Source: Pelomonas sp937871895
Lineage (GTDB): Bacteria > Pseudomonadota > Gammaproteobacteria > Burkholderiales > Burkholderiaceae_C
Strand: one strand, 5' to 3'
Assembly (NCBI RefSeq): GCF_046348265.1
Contig: NZ_JAXMEO010000006.1
Length of the DNA stretch: 64,000 nt
The first letter of the stretch is position 1; each line of letters starts with the position of its first letter. Position numbers and translations under genes: made by a program. The notes beneath the pieces are model-generated. The model was not told the DNA's origin. It searched no databases and worked only from the letters and a program-made list of their open reading frames with translations. Shown one piece after another: positions 23,921-32,896 of this stretch.

Positions 23921-25051
23921 ATGAAAGCCAAAGCTCTGATCTGGGGGCTGCTCATCAGCCTCGCGGGGTGTGCCGGCGTCTCCGGCCCGGCCTTGCCGCC
24001 GCGTGCCCAGGTGCTCGCCGACCTCGACAAGGCCAACACCCACTGGCAGCAGCAACACCCGCCCGCCGAGACGCCGTTCTGGAACGTCGCGGCCTATCAC
24101 ACCGGCAACCTCGAGGCCTACCGCGTCACCGGCAACGCCGCCTACCGCCGCTACTCGGAGGCCTGGGCCGAGCACAACAACTGGTCCGGCGCCACCTCGC
24201 CCGACAAGCAGGCCTGGAAGTACAACTACGGCGAGACGCCCGAGCATGTGCTGTTCGGGGACTGGCAGACCTGCTTCCAGGTCTATGCCGACCTGCACCA
24301 GCTGCAGCCCGAGCCGAGAAAGATCGCCCGCGCCCGCGAGGTGATGGAGTACCAGATGAGCACGCCCAACACCGACTACTGGTGGTGGGTGGACGGGCTC
24401 TATATGGGCATGCCGGTGATGACGCGGCTCTACCGCGAGACCGGCAACCGCCAGTACCTGGACAAGCTCTACGCCTACTACAGCCACACCAATGCCGTGA
24501 TGTTCGACGCCGAGGTCGGGCTCTACTACCGCGATGCCCGCTACGTCTATCCGGCGCACCGGAGCGTGAATGGCAAGAAGGATTTCTGGGCCCGGGGCGA
24601 CGGCTGGGCCTTTGCGGCCTTGGCCCGGGTGCTGGCCGACCTGCCGCCCGACGACCCGCACCGCGCCGACTACGTGGCCCGCCTGCAGACCATGGCCGCC
24701 GCGCTGCTGCCCCTGCAACAGCCCGATGGCTACTGGGCGCGCAGCCTGATGGATCCGGCGCATGCGCCCGGGCCCGAGACCAGCGGCACGGCCTTCTTCA
24801 CCTTCGGTTTGCTCTGGGGCATCAACCACGGCGTGCTGGAGCGGGACCGCTACCTGCCGGCGGCGCTGCGCGGCTGGACCTATCTGAGCACGGTGGCGCT
24901 GCAGGCGGACGGGCGGGTCGGCTATGTGCAGCCCATCGGCGACCGGGCGATTCCGGGCCAGGTGGTGGACCGCAATTCGACCGCGCACTTCGGGGTCGGC
25001 GCCTTCCTGCTGGCGGCGGCCGAGATGGTGCGGCTGCTGGACCGTCACTGA
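23921..25051 (+). CDS. Glycoside hydrolase family 88/105, unsaturated rhamnogalacturonyl hydrolase-like lipoprotein
   Basis: 376 residues. The N-terminus is a lipoprotein signal with lipobox LAGC (C17). The (alpha/alpha)6-barrel pattern of GH105 is visible: WWWVDGLYMGMPVMTRLYRE with the catalytic-site Asp, FWARGDGWAFAALARVL near residue 225, and TAFFTFGLLWGIN. Such enzymes remove unsaturated uronic residues left by polysaccharide lyases acting on pectin, rhamnogalacturonan or ulvan. It begins a tight three-gene run with DUF2264 and DUF4861 genes. No lyase gene is present in the window. Confidence 0.87.
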   Translation: MKAKALIWGLLISLAGCAGVSGPALPPRAQVLADLDKANTHWQQQHPPAETPFWNVAAYHTGNLEAYRVTGNAAYRRYSEAWAEHNNWSGATSPDKQAWKYNYGETPEHVLFGDWQTCFQVYADLHQLQPEPRKIARAREVMEYQMSTPNTDYWWWVDGLYMGMPVMTRLYRETGNRQYLDKLYAYYSHTNAVMFDAEVGLYYRDARYVYPAHRSVNGKKDFWARGDGWAFAALARVLADLPPDDPHRADYVARLQTMAAALLPLQQPDGYWARSLMDPAHAPGPETSGTAFFTFGLLWGINHGVLERDRYLPAALRGWTYLSTVALQADGRVGYVQPIGDRAIPGQVVDRNSTAHFGVGAFLLAAAEMVRLLDRH

Positions 25052-25065
25052 GTCTAGGGAGCCAC

Positions 25066-26328
25066 ATGGAACGACGACATTTCATGCGCGCGGCGGCGCT
25101 GGGCTCCGCACTGTCTCCGGCGCTCGGCGCCCAGGCAGCTCCGGCCAACGTGGGCTCTGCCGGCGCTGCCAACCCGCGCGACTACCAACTCGCGCTCCTG
25201 CAGCAACTCGCCGTGCCAGTGCTTGGGCCCATGGCCCAGGGTCAGCTGAAGCAGCGCTTCGCGCTCGAGCTCAGCCCCACCTGGGACGGGCGCGACCCTT
25301 CGGTGGCTTACCTCGAGTGCTTTGGCCGCCTGATGTCCGGCATTGCCCCTTGGCTCGCGCTGCCCGTGGACGAGACCGCCGAAGGCCGTCTGCGCGGCCA
25401 GCTCCAGCAGCAGGCCCTCCAGGCCTATTCCAACTCGGTGGACCCCGCCAGCCCCGACCTGCTCAACTGGCGCAGCCATGCCCAGGCCCTGGTCGATTCG
25501 GCCTACTTCACCAATGCGCTGATGCGTGCGCCCAAGGTGCTCTGGGAGCCGCTGTCCGCCCAGACCAAGGCGCGCATCGTGGCCGAGATCAAGGGCCTGC
25601 GTCGCTTCGAGGTGCCGTACATCAACTGGCTGCTCTTCGCCGCCATGAACGAGGCCTGGCTGCTGTCCATCGGCGAGGACTGGGACCCGATGCGCATGAA
25701 CGGCGCCATCCGCAAGATCAACGAGTGGTACATCGGCGACGGCTGGATCAAGGACGGCCAGGACTTCCACTTCGACTACTACAGCTCCTACGTCATGTAC
25801 CCCATGCTGTTGGAGATCCTCGACGTGCTGGTGGCCCGCAAGGCGCCCTTCTGGAACGCCAAGCCCACCGACCTGCTGGCCCAGGCCACGGCGCGCGCCC
25901 AGCGCTTTGCCGAGCACCTTGAGCGCTTCATCGGCCCCGAGGGCAGCTACCCGCCCATCGGGCGCTCGCTCACCTACCGCACCGCCACCTTCCAGCCCCT
26001 GGCCCTGCTGGCCTGGCGCAAGCAGCTGCCCAAGTCCCTGCCCGAGGGGCAGGTGCGCTCGGCGCTGCACGCGGCGCACGTGGCCATCTGGGGCGGGCCA
26101 AGCAACTTTTCGGCCTCGGGTTACCTCAATATCGGCTTCCGGGGCCCCCAGCCCGAGCTGGGCGACTGGTACTCCAACAACGGCAGCATGTACATCGCAT
26201 CGGCCGGCCTGCTTGCGCTCGGCCTGCCGGCCTCCGATTCGTTTTGGACCGTGCCCGCCCAGGACTGGACGCAGAAGAAGGCCTTCGCCAGCGCGAAGTT
26301 CCCGAAGGACTACCCGGTGAACTATTGA
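25066..26328 (+). CDS. DUF2264 domain-containing exported protein
   Basis: 420 residues with an N-terminal MERRHFMRAAALG twin-arginine-like leader. DUF2264 features include a DPSVAYLECFGRLMSGIAPWL opening, NWLLFAAMNEAWLL, DGQDFHFDYYSSYVMYPML and the late GDWYSNNGSMYIAS. The family has an all-alpha barrel resembling glycoside hydrolases or lyases and often sits in polysaccharide utilisation loci. The enzyme activity is not established; a role on uronic acid oligosaccharides is inferred from the GH105 neighbour. Starts 14 bp after GH105 and its stop overlaps the next ATG (TGATG). Confidence 0.84.
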   Translation: MERRHFMRAAALGSALSPALGAQAAPANVGSAGAANPRDYQLALLQQLAVPVLGPMAQGQLKQRFALELSPTWDGRDPSVAYLECFGRLMSGIAPWLALPVDETAEGRLRGQLQQQALQAYSNSVDPASPDLLNWRSHAQALVDSAYFTNALMRAPKVLWEPLSAQTKARIVAEIKGLRRFEVPYINWLLFAAMNEAWLLSIGEDWDPMRMNGAIRKINEWYIGDGWIKDGQDFHFDYYSSYVMYPMLLEILDVLVARKAPFWNAKPTDLLAQATARAQRFAEHLERFIGPEGSYPPIGRSLTYRTATFQPLALLAWRKQLPKSLPEGQVRSALHAAHVAIWGGPSNFSASGYLNIGFRGPQPELGDWYSNNGSMYIASAGLLALGLPASDSFWTVPAQDWTQKKAFASAKFPKDYPVNY

Positions 26329-27536
26329 TGAAGCTGCCCTTCCTCCTCGCTTCAATCGCGCTGTTGGCCGGCCTCCCCGTGCTGGCCGCTGAGCGCTTGG
26401 TCGTCACCGCCCAACACGACCTGAAAGTGCCACGCCCGGCCGAGACCATCACCGTGCCCTGGCGCGAGGTTGCCAAGGCTCTGCCCGGCGCGTTGCTGCA
26501 CCAGCTGAATGTGCGCGATGCCACCGGCCAGGTGTTGCCCTACCAGGTGACGAATGTCGCCCCGCTGGCGCAGGACCCGAAGAACGAAGGCATTGCCTAT
26601 GGCGAGCTGATCTTCCAGCACGACTTTGCGGCGGGCGAGCAATCGGTGCGCTTTACGGTCGAGAAGGCGGCCGGGGTCGTGCCGCCGTTCCCGGTCAAGG
26701 CCTTCGCGCGCTATGTGCCCGAGCGCCTCGACGACTTCGCGTGGGAGAACGACCGTATCGCCCACCGCACCTATGGGCCCGCCTTGGCGGCCCCGGCGGC
26801 GCCCGGCACGGCGAAGGAAGTGCTGGTCACCAGCGGGCTCGACATCTGGTTCAAGCGCCCCAGCTACCTCATCGTCGACCGTTGGTACAACAAGGGCCAC
26901 GACCACTACCACCGCGACGAAGGCGAGGGCCTCGACATGTATTCCGTCGGCCGCAGCCGGGGCGCGGGCGGCAGCGGCATCTGGAAGGACGGGCAGCTCT
27001 ACACCAGCCGCAACTACGCCCGCTGGCGCGTGCTGGCCAACGGCCCCGTGCGCGCGGTCTTCGAGCTGGACTACGACGCCTGGGACGCCGGTGGCGTCCA
27101 GGTCAGCGAGACCAAGCGCTTCACCATTGATGCCGGGCAGCAGTTCTATGCCGTTGAGAGCACCTTCACTGCACGCTCAGCGCAAGCCCTACCCGTCGCG
27201 CTAGGTCTGCACAAAACCCCCGCGTATCCCAACCAACAGCCCCAGATCACCACCCAGCGCGCCCCGGGCCTGCTGATGCAATGGGTCAAGCAGCGCGATG
27301 CCGGGGACTTTGGCGCCGCCATCGTCCTGCCAGGCGCCCAGGGCTACGCCGAGGACGCGATGAACGAGCTGATCCTGACCCAAGCCCAGCCGGGGCATGC
27401 CCTGCGCTACCACCTCGGGGCCATGGTCAGTTGGTCGGGCGAGGTGACGACTGCGGAGGCCTGGCGCGCCTATGTTCAGGCCTACCGGGCTCGGGTGGCG
27501 GCGCCGGTGAGGGTGCTGGTTGGGGCGGAGCGGTAG
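26328..27536 (+). CDS. DUF4861 domain-containing exported protein
   Basis: 402 residues; signal peptide about residues 1-20. Recognisable DUF4861 stretches: VPWREVAKALPGALLHQLNV, KGHDHYHRDEGEGLDMYSVG, GIWKDGQLYTSRNYARWRVL and a C-terminal YHLGAMVSWSGEVTTAEAW. The family is beta-rich and found in carbohydrate-degrading clusters; its activity is not defined. It is the third gene of the GH105-DUF2264-DUF4861 run and overlaps the previous gene by one base. Confidence 0.84.
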   Translation: MKLPFLLASIALLAGLPVLAAERLVVTAQHDLKVPRPAETITVPWREVAKALPGALLHQLNVRDATGQVLPYQVTNVAPLAQDPKNEGIAYGELIFQHDFAAGEQSVRFTVEKAAGVVPPFPVKAFARYVPERLDDFAWENDRIAHRTYGPALAAPAAPGTAKEVLVTSGLDIWFKRPSYLIVDRWYNKGHDHYHRDEGEGLDMYSVGRSRGAGGSGIWKDGQLYTSRNYARWRVLANGPVRAVFELDYDAWDAGGVQVSETKRFTIDAGQQFYAVESTFTARSAQALPVALGLHKTPAYPNQQPQITTQRAPGLLMQWVKQRDAGDFGAAIVLPGAQGYAEDAMNELILTQAQPGHALRYHLGAMVSWSGEVTTAEAWRAYVQAYRARVAAPVRVLVGAER

Positions 27537-27618
27537 AAGTCCCGCTGGCCGTTCGCTTGCCCCTTAGCTCGCACGACGAGCATCAAAGCGAGCAACGTCC
27601 ACCCGCCAGAATCCCGCC

Positions 27619-28113
27619 ATGAAGACCATCCGCGACCTGCTCAAGCCGCCGCACATCACGGGCCGTGTCGAGGCCATCGTCGTGCGTGGCGACCCGCGCC
27701 TGCCGGCGCGCTGCATCGAGGCCACGCAGGCGCTGGCCGGCATCGGGCTCGCTGACGACCGGCTGGGAAAGCGCGGCGAGGCCGAACTCTCGACACGCCA
27801 GGTCACCCTCATCCAACACGAGCACCTGCCCGTCATCGCGCAGCTTGCTGGCGTGCCGGCCGTGGACGTGGTGGCCCTGCGCCGCAACCTCGTCATCTCG
27901 GGCATCAACCTCATCGCCCTCAAGAACGCCCGCGTCCGCGTCGGCAACGCCCTGCTCGAAATCGTCGGGCCCTGCCAGCCTTGCTCCCGCATGGAGGAGG
28001 CCGTGGGCCCAGGCGGCTATGCGGCGATGCGCGGGCATGGAGGCATGACGGCGCGGGTGCTTGAGGCGGGGGCGATTGCGGTGGGGGATGGGGTGAGGGC
28101 GGAGCAGGGGTGA
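27619..28113 (+). CDS. MOSC domain protein
   Basis: 164 residues consisting of a single MOSC domain, here with the core RRNLVISGINLIALKNARVR and the conserved cysteine region LEIVGPCQPCSRMEEAVGPGGYAAMRGHGGMTA. MOSC domains bind molybdenum cofactor or carry pyridoxal-like sulfur carrier activity; small stand-alone members such as YiiM reduce N-hydroxylated compounds. The substrate cannot be assigned. It is a single gene after the carbohydrate cluster. Confidence 0.85.
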   Translation: MKTIRDLLKPPHITGRVEAIVVRGDPRLPARCIEATQALAGIGLADDRLGKRGEAELSTRQVTLIQHEHLPVIAQLAGVPAVDVVALRRNLVISGINLIALKNARVRVGNALLEIVGPCQPCSRMEEAVGPGGYAAMRGHGGMTARVLEAGAIAVGDGVRAEQG

Positions 28114-28307
28114 GGGTTCTTTGCCCGTACGAGCATGGACTCGGTCGTGCCAGAGGGTGGCGAATATCGAAGGTCCGCTGAAGGTGGATGCGGTCATCGC
28201 TAGACTTCATCACCTCACCGGTAGCCGCTTGGCTAGGCTGAATCGTTGAGCAATTGAAAAGTGTTCCTGGACGACGTTCCGGAATTGCAGCCCTAGCGAG
28301 GAGTCGC

Positions 28308-29033
28308 ATGCCACTAGCGGACGAATCACCTATCAGGAAGCTGGCCGCGAACTTCGACAGAACGCAGGTCATCTACATAGATGGCATCCGCCATGCCTAC
28401 GAGATAGCCACATTGGCGTATACGCGGCTCCGAGCCACGCTCACAGCGATCGCGGGGATGGAAAAGGACTTCGAGCCACTTTTCACAGCGGCTTTCCTTG
28501 ACGCGTGGGCGGCCATCGATGCCATAGATCGGTTTCGACAGCTCTGGGATCAAGCGCCTGCTGCAATGAAGGCAAAGCTTTCCGACGATTCGCCGGCATT
28601 CGACAACGAATTGCGCGAGCTACGGAACATCAACGACCACATAGCCACGCGCGTTTCAAGGGTTGTGGCCCAGAAGTCCGCCGCCATGGGCGTGATCACT
28701 TGGTTCACGGCGATCAATGCAGATCCACCTGAGGGGCTGCTCTGCGCAATCGTGCCGGGCACACTTCGCGACGCCGCCCTACATATTCCAACGCTCAACG
28801 GCAGACGCATGGAATGGCCGACCGGCGCTATACGCCTAGAAGCCGGCGGCCACTCGGCGTGCCTGTGCGACGCATTCCCGATCCTTGGTCAGCGCGTAGC
28901 TGCTTTGGAAGAGAGCCTGGGTGAATTCAACTCCAAGCTGCCAGAAGATACGGAATGGGCAGGCGCGGACATGCTTCTAAAGATTCACGCGGCCTTCGAT
29001 GGCGAGATTTACGCCGCGCCGCCCCATGGATGA
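28308..29033 (+). CDS. Hypothetical protein, possible HEPN-like helical domain
   Basis: 241 residues, start supported by GAGGAG (28297-28302) ahead of ATG 28308. I do not recognise the family. The first 130 residues look all-helical (GIRHAYEIATLAYTRLRATL, FLDAWAAIDAIDRFRQLWD) and then give ELRNINDHIATRV, where R-N-I-N-D-H fits the Rx4H motif of HEPN nucleases. The C-terminal part (APPE-like loops, MEWPTGAIRLEAGGHSACL) is unassigned. Base composition is visibly lower in GC and codon use less biased than neighbours (codons such as ATA and CTA), suggesting recent gain. Flanked by non-coding DNA on both sides. Confidence 0.6.
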   Translation: MPLADESPIRKLAANFDRTQVIYIDGIRHAYEIATLAYTRLRATLTAIAGMEKDFEPLFTAAFLDAWAAIDAIDRFRQLWDQAPAAMKAKLSDDSPAFDNELRELRNINDHIATRVSRVVAQKSAAMGVITWFTAINADPPEGLLCAIVPGTLRDAALHIPTLNGRRMEWPTGAIRLEAGGHSACLCDAFPILGQRVAALEESLGEFNSKLPEDTEWAGADMLLKIHAAFDGEIYAAPPHG

Positions 29034-29134
29034 AAGCGCCGCTAAAGCCTAGCCGGGTGGACAGCCAGGTAGGCTGGGCATAGACCCGCGCATGAATTCG
29101 GCATGAATTCAACGGGCCAGGCCATCCAATTAAT

Positions 29135-29163
29135 GGCGGGTTACGCCGTTGGCGCAACCCGCC
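29135..29163. repeat. Inverted repeat between the hypothetical gene and the fucose operon
   Basis: GGCGGGTT (29135-29142) and AACCCGCC (29156-29163) form an 8-bp stem with a 13-nt loop. This resembles the widespread GGGTTACGC...GCGCAACCC type of intergenic repeat. It lies 12 bp beyond the stop of the fucose dehydrogenase gene on the minus strand and may act as a transcription stop without a T run. A direct repeat of GCATGAATTC lies just upstream (29090-29099 and 29101-29110). Confidence 0.5.
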
Positions 29164-29174
29164 CTACGGCTGCC

Positions 29175-29921
29175 TCAATCCAACGCCCGATCCAGATGCG
29201 TGTAGCCCCCATCCACCACCACCCACTGCCCCGTGGTGTGGCTGCTGCGGCTTGAGAGCAGGAAGACCACGCTGCTGGCGATTTCGTCGGGGGTGGTCAT
29301 GCGCTGGCCCAGGGGGATGCGCTGTTCGATCTTGGCTCGCTCTGCCGCCGGGTCGGGGAAGCTGGTGAGCCACTGGGCGTAGAGCGGGGTCATGACCTCG
29401 GCGGGGATGACGGCGTTGACGCGGATGCCGTCGTGGCGCAGGGCGGCGGCCCATTCGCGCGTCAAGGCGAGCAGGGCGCCCTTGGAGGCGGTGTAGCCGC
29501 TGGTGCGGCCTTGCCCCGTCAACGAGGTCTTGGAGCCGATGTTGACGATGGCACCGCGCGACTGCTTGAGATGCGGCTCGCAGAGGTGGGCCAGCAGGTA
29601 GGCGTGGATGAGATTGGCCTCCAGCGAGGCACGGAAGCCGGCCATGCCGGCATCGAGGCCCACGTTGTCGTTGACGCCCGCGTTGTTGACGAGGCCGTCG
29701 ATGTGGCCGTGCTCGGCGGCGATGCGGGCCACGGCGGCGCGGCAGGCGGGCTCGTCTTGCAGCTCCAGCTCGATGTGGGCGCTGGCCTCAGGCGCGGTGC
29801 TGCCGCGGCCGAGGCTGATGGCGATGGCGCCCTCTTGCACAAGCTGGCGGCAGATGGCGGCGCCGATGCCGGAGCCGCCGCCGGTGACGAGGATGACGCG
29901 GCCTTGTAGACCCAGGTCCAT
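29175..29921 (-). CDS. SDR family oxidoreductase, probable L-fucose dehydrogenase
   Basis: 248 residues, classical short-chain dehydrogenase: TGGGSGIGAA cofactor motif, NNAGVN, catalytic S/Y/K with GYTASKGALLALTREWA, and C-terminal VVVDGGYTHLDRALD, an ending I associate with bacterial L-fucose dehydrogenases. It would oxidise L-fucose to L-fucono-lactone with NAD(P)+, step 1 of the non-phosphorylative pathway. It is the last gene of the four-gene operon read from 32866 to 29175, five bases after the fuconate dehydratase gene. Substrate specificity is inferred from the operon. Confidence 0.82.
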   Translation of the reverse strand: MDLGLQGRVILVTGGGSGIGAAICRQLVQEGAIAISLGRGSTAPEASAHIELELQDEPACRAAVARIAAEHGHIDGLVNNAGVNDNVGLDAGMAGFRASLEANLIHAYLLAHLCEPHLKQSRGAIVNIGSKTSLTGQGRTSGYTASKGALLALTREWAAALRHDGIRVNAVIPAEVMTPLYAQWLTSFPDPAAERAKIEQRIPLGQRMTTPDEIASSVVFLLSSRSSHTTGQWVVVDGGYTHLDRALD

Positions 29922-29926
29922 GGTGA

Positions 29927-31204
29927 TCAGCCTTTGTAGGTGTAGTGCGCGAGGGACTCGGGCTTCATCGTGATCGAGAAGCCGGGCGCGGTGGGCGGCA
30001 TGTAGGCGGCGCCTTGGACGACGCAGGGGTCGACGAAGTGCTCGTGCAGGTGGTCCACGTACTCGATCACGCGGCCCTGGCGCGTGCCGGCGATGCAGAG
30101 GTAGTCGATCATCGAGAGGTGTTGCACGTACTCGCACAGGCCCACGCCGCCGGCATGGGGGCAGATGGGCAGGCCGTACTTGGCGGCCATCAGCATCACG
30201 GCCAGGATCTCGTTGACGCCGCCGAGGCGGCAGCTGTCGATCTGCACCACGTCGATGGCGCCGCGCATGATGAACTGCTTGAAGAGGATGCGGTTCTGGC
30301 ACATCTCGCCGGTGGCGACCTTCATGGGCAGCACGGCCTTGCGGATGGCGAGGTGGCCCTCGACGTCGTCGGGGCTGGTGGGCTCCTCGATGAACCAGGG
30401 TTTGGCAAAGGCGAGGTCGTGCAGCCAATCGATGGCCTCGGGCACGTCCCAGACCTGGTTGGCGTCGATCATCAGGAAGCGGTCGGGCCCCAGCACCTCG
30501 CGGGCGATGCGCAGGCGGCGGATGTCGTCGGCGCGGTCTCGGCCCACCTTGAGCTTGACGTGGTTGAAGCCGGCATCGACGGCCTCTTGGCACAGGCGGC
30601 GCAGCTTGTCGTCCGGGTAGCCGAGCCAGCCGGCCGAGGTGGTGTAGCAGGGGTAGCCCTCGCGTTGCAGCGTGGCCAGGCGCTCGGCCTTGCCGTCGGC
30701 GGCGCGGGTGAAGATGGACAGCGCCTCCTGCGGCGTGACGCAGTCGGTGAGGTAGCGGAAGTCGATGCAGCGCACCAGCTCCTCGGGGCTCATGTCGGCC
30801 ACTAGGCGCCACACGGGCTTGCCCACGGCCTTGGCCCAGAGGTCCCACACGGCGTTGACCACGGCGCCAGTGGCGAGGTGGATGGCGCCTTTGTCGGGCC
30901 CGATCCAGCGCAGCTGGCTGTCCGACGTGACATGGCGCCAGAAGCGGCCCATGTCGGCAGAGATCCAGTCCAGCTCCAGGCCGACGACGCGGCTGGCCAG
31001 TGCCTCGATGGCGGCGCAGCAGATGTCGTTGCCACGGCCGATGGTGAACGTCAGGCCGTGGCCTTCAAGGCCGGGTGCATCGGTGCCGAGGATGACGTAG
31101 GCCGCCGAGTAGTCGGGGTCGGGGTTCATCGCGTCCGAGCCGTCGAGGTGCTGGGACGTCGGGAAGCGCACGTCCAGCGTGCGCAGGGACGTGATCCGCG
31201 TCAT
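29927..31204 (-). CDS. L-fuconate dehydratase (enolase superfamily)
   Basis: 425 residues. The N-terminal LDGSDAMNPDPDYSAAYVIL matches the L-fuconate dehydratase of Xanthomonas campestris closely. Enolase superfamily active-site pieces are all present: the general base KxK in HVKLKVGRD, metal ligands D in FLMIDANQVWD, E in PWFIEEPTSPDD and E in VATGEMCQNR, and the catalytic His in PHAGGVGLCEY. It dehydrates L-fuconate to 2-keto-3-deoxy-L-fuconate in the cytoplasm. The ATG at 31204 overlaps the preceding hydrolase stop (ATGA). Confidence 0.92.
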   Translation of the reverse strand: MTRITSLRTLDVRFPTSQHLDGSDAMNPDPDYSAAYVILGTDAPGLEGHGLTFTIGRGNDICCAAIEALASRVVGLELDWISADMGRFWRHVTSDSQLRWIGPDKGAIHLATGAVVNAVWDLWAKAVGKPVWRLVADMSPEELVRCIDFRYLTDCVTPQEALSIFTRAADGKAERLATLQREGYPCYTTSAGWLGYPDDKLRRLCQEAVDAGFNHVKLKVGRDRADDIRRLRIAREVLGPDRFLMIDANQVWDVPEAIDWLHDLAFAKPWFIEEPTSPDDVEGHLAIRKAVLPMKVATGEMCQNRILFKQFIMRGAIDVVQIDSCRLGGVNEILAVMLMAAKYGLPICPHAGGVGLCEYVQHLSMIDYLCIAGTRQGRVIEYVDHLHEHFVDPCVVQGAAYMPPTAPGFSITMKPESLAHYTYKG

Positions 31205-32055
31205 GCCTGCACGGTGCGCTGCGTCTGCGTGCCCAGGCCCTCGATGCCGAGGCGGATCAATTGGCCGGCCTTGAGGTAGACAGGGGGCTTTTGGCCAAGG
31301 CCCACACCCGGGGGCGTGCCGGTGGAGATGACGTCGCCGGGCTGCAAGCTCATGAATTGGCTGAGGTAGCTGACGATCTGCGCCACGTTGAACACCATGG
31401 TGCGGGTGTTGCCGTTCTGGTAGCGGTGGCCGTCCACTTCGAGCCAGAGACTGAGGTTCTGCACGTCGCCCACTTCTTCGGCCGTGACGAGCCAGGGGCC
31501 CAGCGGGCCGAAGGTGTCGCAGCCCTTGCCCTTGTCCCACTGCGTGCCGCGCTCCAGCTGCCATTCGCGCTCGGAGACGTCGTTGACCACGCAGTAGCCG
31601 GCCACGTGCTTCAAGGCGTCGGCCTCGCTGATGTAGCGGCCGCCTTCGCCGATGACGACGCCGAGCTCGACCTCCCAGTCCGTCTTGACCGAGCCGCGCG
31701 GGATCTCGATGTCATCGTCGGGGCCGTTGATGGCGCTGGTCCATTTGGCGAAGACCACCGGCTCGGTTGGCACCGGCAGGCCGGACTCAGCGGCGTGGTC
31801 GGCGTAGTTGAGGCCGATGCAGATGAACTTGCCGACTTGGCCCACGCAGGGGCCGAGGCGCAGGTCCGCTTGCGGCGTGCCCGAGACAACGGGCAGGCTC
31901 TCCACATCGAGGGCGCGCAGGCGCGCGAGGCTGGCGGGGGTGAGGGCAGTGCCAGAGAGGTCCGTGATGTGTTCGGACAGGTCGCGCACGCGGCCTGCAG
32001 CGTCGAGCAGGCCGGGGCGTTCCTGGCCCTTGAGGCCGTAGCGGAGGAGTTTCAT
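31201..32055 (-). CDS. Fumarylacetoacetate hydrolase family protein, probable 2,4-diketo-3-deoxy-L-fuconate hydrolase
   Basis: 284 residues from ATG 32055. FAH-family marks: GKFICIGLNYADHAAESG, the metal-binding acidic cluster in VKTDWEVELGVVIGEGG, and GDVISTGTPPGVGLG. In the Xanthomonas pathway the homologous enzyme splits 2,4-diketo-3-deoxy-L-fuconate to pyruvate and L-lactate, the final step. It follows the dehydrogenase gene by 22 bp and overlaps the dehydratase gene. Confidence 0.88.
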   Translation of the reverse strand: MKLLRYGLKGQERPGLLDAAGRVRDLSEHITDLSGTALTPASLARLRALDVESLPVVSGTPQADLRLGPCVGQVGKFICIGLNYADHAAESGLPVPTEPVVFAKWTSAINGPDDDIEIPRGSVKTDWEVELGVVIGEGGRYISEADALKHVAGYCVVNDVSEREWQLERGTQWDKGKGCDTFGPLGPWLVTAEEVGDVQNLSLWLEVDGHRYQNGNTRTMVFNVAQIVSYLSQFMSLQPGDVISTGTPPGVGLGQKPPVYLKAGQLIRLGIEGLGTQTQRTVQA

Positions 32056-32077
32056 GTCGGGGGTCCTGAGGTGAGGT

Positions 32078-32866
32078 TTAGATCGTGACGCCGCCATCCA
32101 CCAGCAGCGCTTGGCCGGTGATGAGGCGGGCGTTGTCGGAAAGCAGGAAGACGACCATGGGCGCAATATCGTCCACGCTGGCGAGGCGGCCCATGGGCTG
32201 GCGGGCGATGAAGTCGCGCTCGGCCTGGGCGGGGTCTGGCGCGGCGTTGATGCGCTGGCGCAGCGAGGGCGTGTCCACGGTGCCGGGGCATAGGGCATTG
32301 CAGCGCAGCCCCTGCTTCACAAAGTCGGCCGCCACGGCCTTGGTCAGGCCAATGACGGCGGCCTTGGTGGTGCCGTAGGCGAAGCGGTTGGGGAAGCCCT
32401 TGATCGACCCGGCCATGGAGGCCATGTTGACGACCGAGGCCGAGTTGCCGGTGCGCGCAGCCTCGGCCAGCATGCCCGGCAGGCAGGCGCGCAGCAGGCG
32501 CCACATGCTCTTGACGTTGAGGTCCATGCTGAAGTCCCAGGCCGCTTCGTCACAGTCCAGCACGGTGCCGTTGTGGACAAAGCCGGCGCAGTTGAAGAGC
32601 CCGTGCAGCGGCGGCAGCGTGGCGGCCAGGGCCTGCACAGCGGCGGTGTCGCGCACGTCCAGCACGGCGGTGCGCAGGCGCTCGGGGTGGGGGGTCTCGG
32701 CGGCCAGCGTGGCCAGGCCTTCGGGCTGGATGTCGGTGGCGATCACGCTCGCCCCAGCAGCCAGGCAAGCCAGCGCGCTGGCGCGGCCCATGCCCTGGGC
32801 GGCGGCGGTGATGAGGATGGTCTTGCCGACAAGGGTGGCGGGTGGGGGCGTGGCGGAGGCAGTCAC
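32078..32866 (-). CDS. SDR family oxidoreductase, probable 2-keto-3-deoxy-L-fuconate 4-dehydrogenase
   Basis: 262 residues. TAAAQGMGRASALACL is the cofactor loop, and the stretch GSIKGFPNRFAYGTTKAAVI with YxxxK followed by CPGTVDTPSLRQRINA closely follows the DHRS6/BDH2-like branch that includes the Xanthomonas 2-keto-3-deoxy-L-fuconate dehydrogenase. It would oxidise C4 of 2-keto-3-deoxy-L-fuconate with NAD+. It is the first gene of the operon, divergent from the FadR-type regulator with three operator-like sites between them. Confidence 0.85.
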   Translation of the reverse strand: MTASATPPPATLVGKTILITAAAQGMGRASALACLAAGASVIATDIQPEGLATLAAETPHPERLRTAVLDVRDTAAVQALAATLPPLHGLFNCAGFVHNGTVLDCDEAAWDFSMDLNVKSMWRLLRACLPGMLAEAARTGNSASVVNMASMAGSIKGFPNRFAYGTTKAAVIGLTKAVAADFVKQGLRCNALCPGTVDTPSLRQRINAAPDPAQAERDFIARQPMGRLASVDDIAPMVVFLLSDNARLITGQALLVDGGVTI

Positions 32867-32896
32867 AGTCGCGGGAGGGTGACGGTTGAAGGCGGT

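Noticed and set aside
29135..29163. Possible transposon end or attachment site
   Set aside because: Only one inverted repeat and a short direct repeat are present; no transposase or integrase in the window and no second end.
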